Made by a program: the position numbers and the translations under genes. The notes below the pieces were generated by a model, which saw only the letters and a list, made by a program, of their open reading frames with translations, had not been told where the DNA came from and did not search any database. Below, piece after piece: positions 62,684-64,000 of a stretch of DNA of 64,000 nucleotides (position 1 is the first letter of the stretch; every line of letters starts with the position of its first letter). This DNA is from Promethearchaeota archaeon (GTDB taxonomy: Archaea > Asgardarchaeota > Lokiarchaeia > Sigyniarchaeales > SOKP01): positions 1 to 64,000 of the forward strand of contig JAHLWP010000013.1 of assembly GCA_019057865.1 (NCBI GenBank), written 5' to 3'.

Positions 62684-63874
62684 ATGATTAAAGTCGGTCT
62701 CATATATACTGATGAATATCAAAAATACAACTTTGGAAAAGAACACCCATTAAGACCTTTAAGACTTAAATTAACATATGGTCTTATGGAGAAGTTACAC
62801 CTGTTAGATAATCCAATATTAGAAAAATTTTCTCCTCGTTTAGCAACTAAAGAAGAATTAGAAAGAGTTCACTCATCTGAATATATCGAAATTGTTAAAA
62901 AATTAAGTAAAAATCCTAATGAAAGTACAATTCAACCTTATATCTATGGTTTAGGGCCAGGAGATAACCCCATTTTTAAAGGAATGTATGAAGCTTCAGC
63001 ATTAATATGTGGAGCCAGTATTAGAGCAGCAGACAAAGTATGGAATGACGAAAATTTTACTATTGCCTTTAATCCCGCAGGTGGATTGCATCACGCTCAA
63101 AAAAGTAAGGCATCAGGGTTTTGTATTTTTAATGATATTGCTGTAGCTATACACTATTTAAAAACTTTAAAAAAGGATATAAGAATCGCTTATCTTGATA
63201 TAGATTGTCACCACGGAGATGGTGTTCAATGGTTATTTTATGATGATCCAAATGTTCTAACTGTATCATATCACCAAAGCGGAAAATATTTATTTCCAGG
63301 AAGTGGAGATGTAAATGAAATAGGTGAGGAAAAAGGAAAAGGATATTCATTAAATTTCCCCTTACTACCAGATACTAGCAATAAAATGTTTATGAAATTA
63401 TTTCGAAGGACTATTCCTAAGATTCTAGAAGCTTATTCTCCGGATATATTATTTACACAACTTGGTGTAGATACTTATTTTAATGACCCACTAACTCAAA
63501 TGGGTTTTTCCATTTCTATCTATAGGGATATTGCTCAAACTATAAAAACTTGTTCAAGAAATTATTGCCAAAATAAGTGGGTCGCTTTAGGTGGAGGAGG
63601 ATATTTATTAACCGTTGTACCACGGGCTTGGACATTGTTTTTAGCGAAGATGCTCGATATAGATTTAGAAAATAAGTTACCAGATAGCTGGATAAAGGAA
63701 ATTAAAGAACAAGTTCCCTATGAAGATACTCCATATCTATTATGGGATCGAAATGATAAAACTGAACTCTTGCTACTAAAATATCCTGAATTAGCGAAAA
63801 AAATGTTAGATTATAACAATTCTCTAATCAAAATTTGTGAAGAAAAATACTTACCAAGTTTAACTAAAACTTGA
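62684..63874 (+). CDS. Histone deacetylase family protein (AcuC-like)
   Basis: A 396-residue zinc-dependent deacetylase of the arginase/HDAC fold. The conserved order is intact: HPLRPLRLKLTYGLM, NPAGGLHHAQKSKASGFCIF (catalytic His-His), IAYLDIDCHHGDGVQWLFYD (metal-binding Asp and His), VSYHQSGKYLFPGSGDV, FTQLGVDTYFNDPLTQMGFS (second metal Asp) and WVALGGGGYL. Such enzymes remove acetyl groups from lysines or small molecules. In archaea, possible substrates include histones, Alba-type proteins or acetyl-polyamines. The N-terminus MIKVGLIYTDEYQKYNFG is normal for AcuC-like members, so the start is secure. It could act on the protein encoded by the partial gene at the right edge, but nothing shows this. 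Confidence 0.92.
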   Translation: MIKVGLIYTDEYQKYNFGKEHPLRPLRLKLTYGLMEKLHLLDNPILEKFSPRLATKEELERVHSSEYIEIVKKLSKNPNESTIQPYIYGLGPGDNPIFKGMYEASALICGASIRAADKVWNDENFTIAFNPAGGLHHAQKSKASGFCIFNDIAVAIHYLKTLKKDIRIAYLDIDCHHGDGVQWLFYDDPNVLTVSYHQSGKYLFPGSGDVNEIGEEKGKGYSLNFPLLPDTSNKMFMKLFRRTIPKILEAYSPDILFTQLGVDTYFNDPLTQMGFSISIYRDIAQTIKTCSRNYCQNKWVALGGGGYLLTVVPRAWTLFLAKMLDIDLENKLPDSWIKEIKEQVPYEDTPYLLWDRNDKTELLLLKYPELAKKMLDYNNSLIKICEEKYLPSLTKT

Positions 63875-63935
63875 ATCTAGAAAATTGATAATGTTAATAA
63901 AAAAAAGAAAAAGTAAGTTAAATATTAAAAATAAT

Positions 63936-64000
63936 TTATTCTTCCATCTTTTCTGCTATTTTTAGCTTTATCTTGTCCCAAGCTTTATCAATTGCTTTTT
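63936..64000 (-). CDS. C-terminal end of a gene running off the right edge
   Basis: The minus strand is open from the window edge to a TAA at 63,936-63,938 and reads KAIDKAWDKIKLKIAEKMEE at its end. The charged helical look suggests a real protein C-terminus, but 21 codons are too few to name a family. Confidence 0.45.
   Translation of the reverse strand, partial: KAIDKAWDKIKLKIAEKMEE

Overview
The window reads as a piece of an AT-rich Asgard archaeal chromosome, most like Lokiarchaeia. Eukaryote-like and archaeal signatures sit together: a Rab/Ras-like small GTPase, a roadblock-like protein beside a longin-GTPase fusion, a ubiquitin E1-like and E2-like pair, a PDCD5-like protein, a giant helical-repeat coiled-coil protein, and an intron-bearing tRNA-Tyr with a C1-G72 pair. 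Taxonomy is inferred from gene content only.

Bases 1 to about 39,600 are a surface-glycan locus. It holds GT2 and GT4 glycosyltransferases, three large multi-pass GT-C-like membrane proteins, two sugar-nucleotide epimerases, a Wzx-type flippase, a ferredoxin/FrhB/pyruvyl-transferase fusion and a secreted beta-helix protein. The locus is a mosaic. It contains tandem and truncated duplicates, a GT2-GT4 chimera, an in-frame deletion relic, an IS630 relic with inverted repeats, and a GC-richer patch (about 22,920-24,290) with one intact methyltransferase between gene remnants.

Inside this locus, 29,740-36,155 encodes what looks like a complete phosphonate branch: PEP mutase fused to a nucleotidyltransferase, phosphonoacetaldehyde reductase, a second nucleotidyltransferase and phosphonopyruvate decarboxylase, preceded by a sulfatase-fold protein. 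There is no transaminase, so the predicted product is 2-hydroxyethylphosphonate, activated as a nucleotide conjugate and probably attached to surface glycan. This is the strongest candidate for an unusual system in the window.

From about 39,600 to 64,000 the window is mostly housekeeping and Asgard signature genes: a UPF0280 protein, roadblock/longin-GTPase, aspartate kinase, small GTPase, a RACo-like ASKHA protein, the 2121-residue repeat protein, E1, a HAD phosphatase, E2, tRNA-Tyr, a LAGLIDADG endonuclease, an M1 peptidase, a PDCD5-like protein, two unknowns and an HDAC-family enzyme. The tRNA-Tyr appears to carry two introns. The endonuclease gene lies between it and a decayed second copy of its intron plus 3' half.

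Four genes (a GT4, the longin-GTPase, the RACo-like protein and the E2) have no in-frame ATG, GTG or TTG at their conserved N-terminus. Each has an AUU or AUC codon 5-6 bases after a purine-rich Shine-Dalgarno sequence, so near-cognate initiation is predicted and these genes are extended accordingly. No rRNA, CRISPR array or replication origin was seen.
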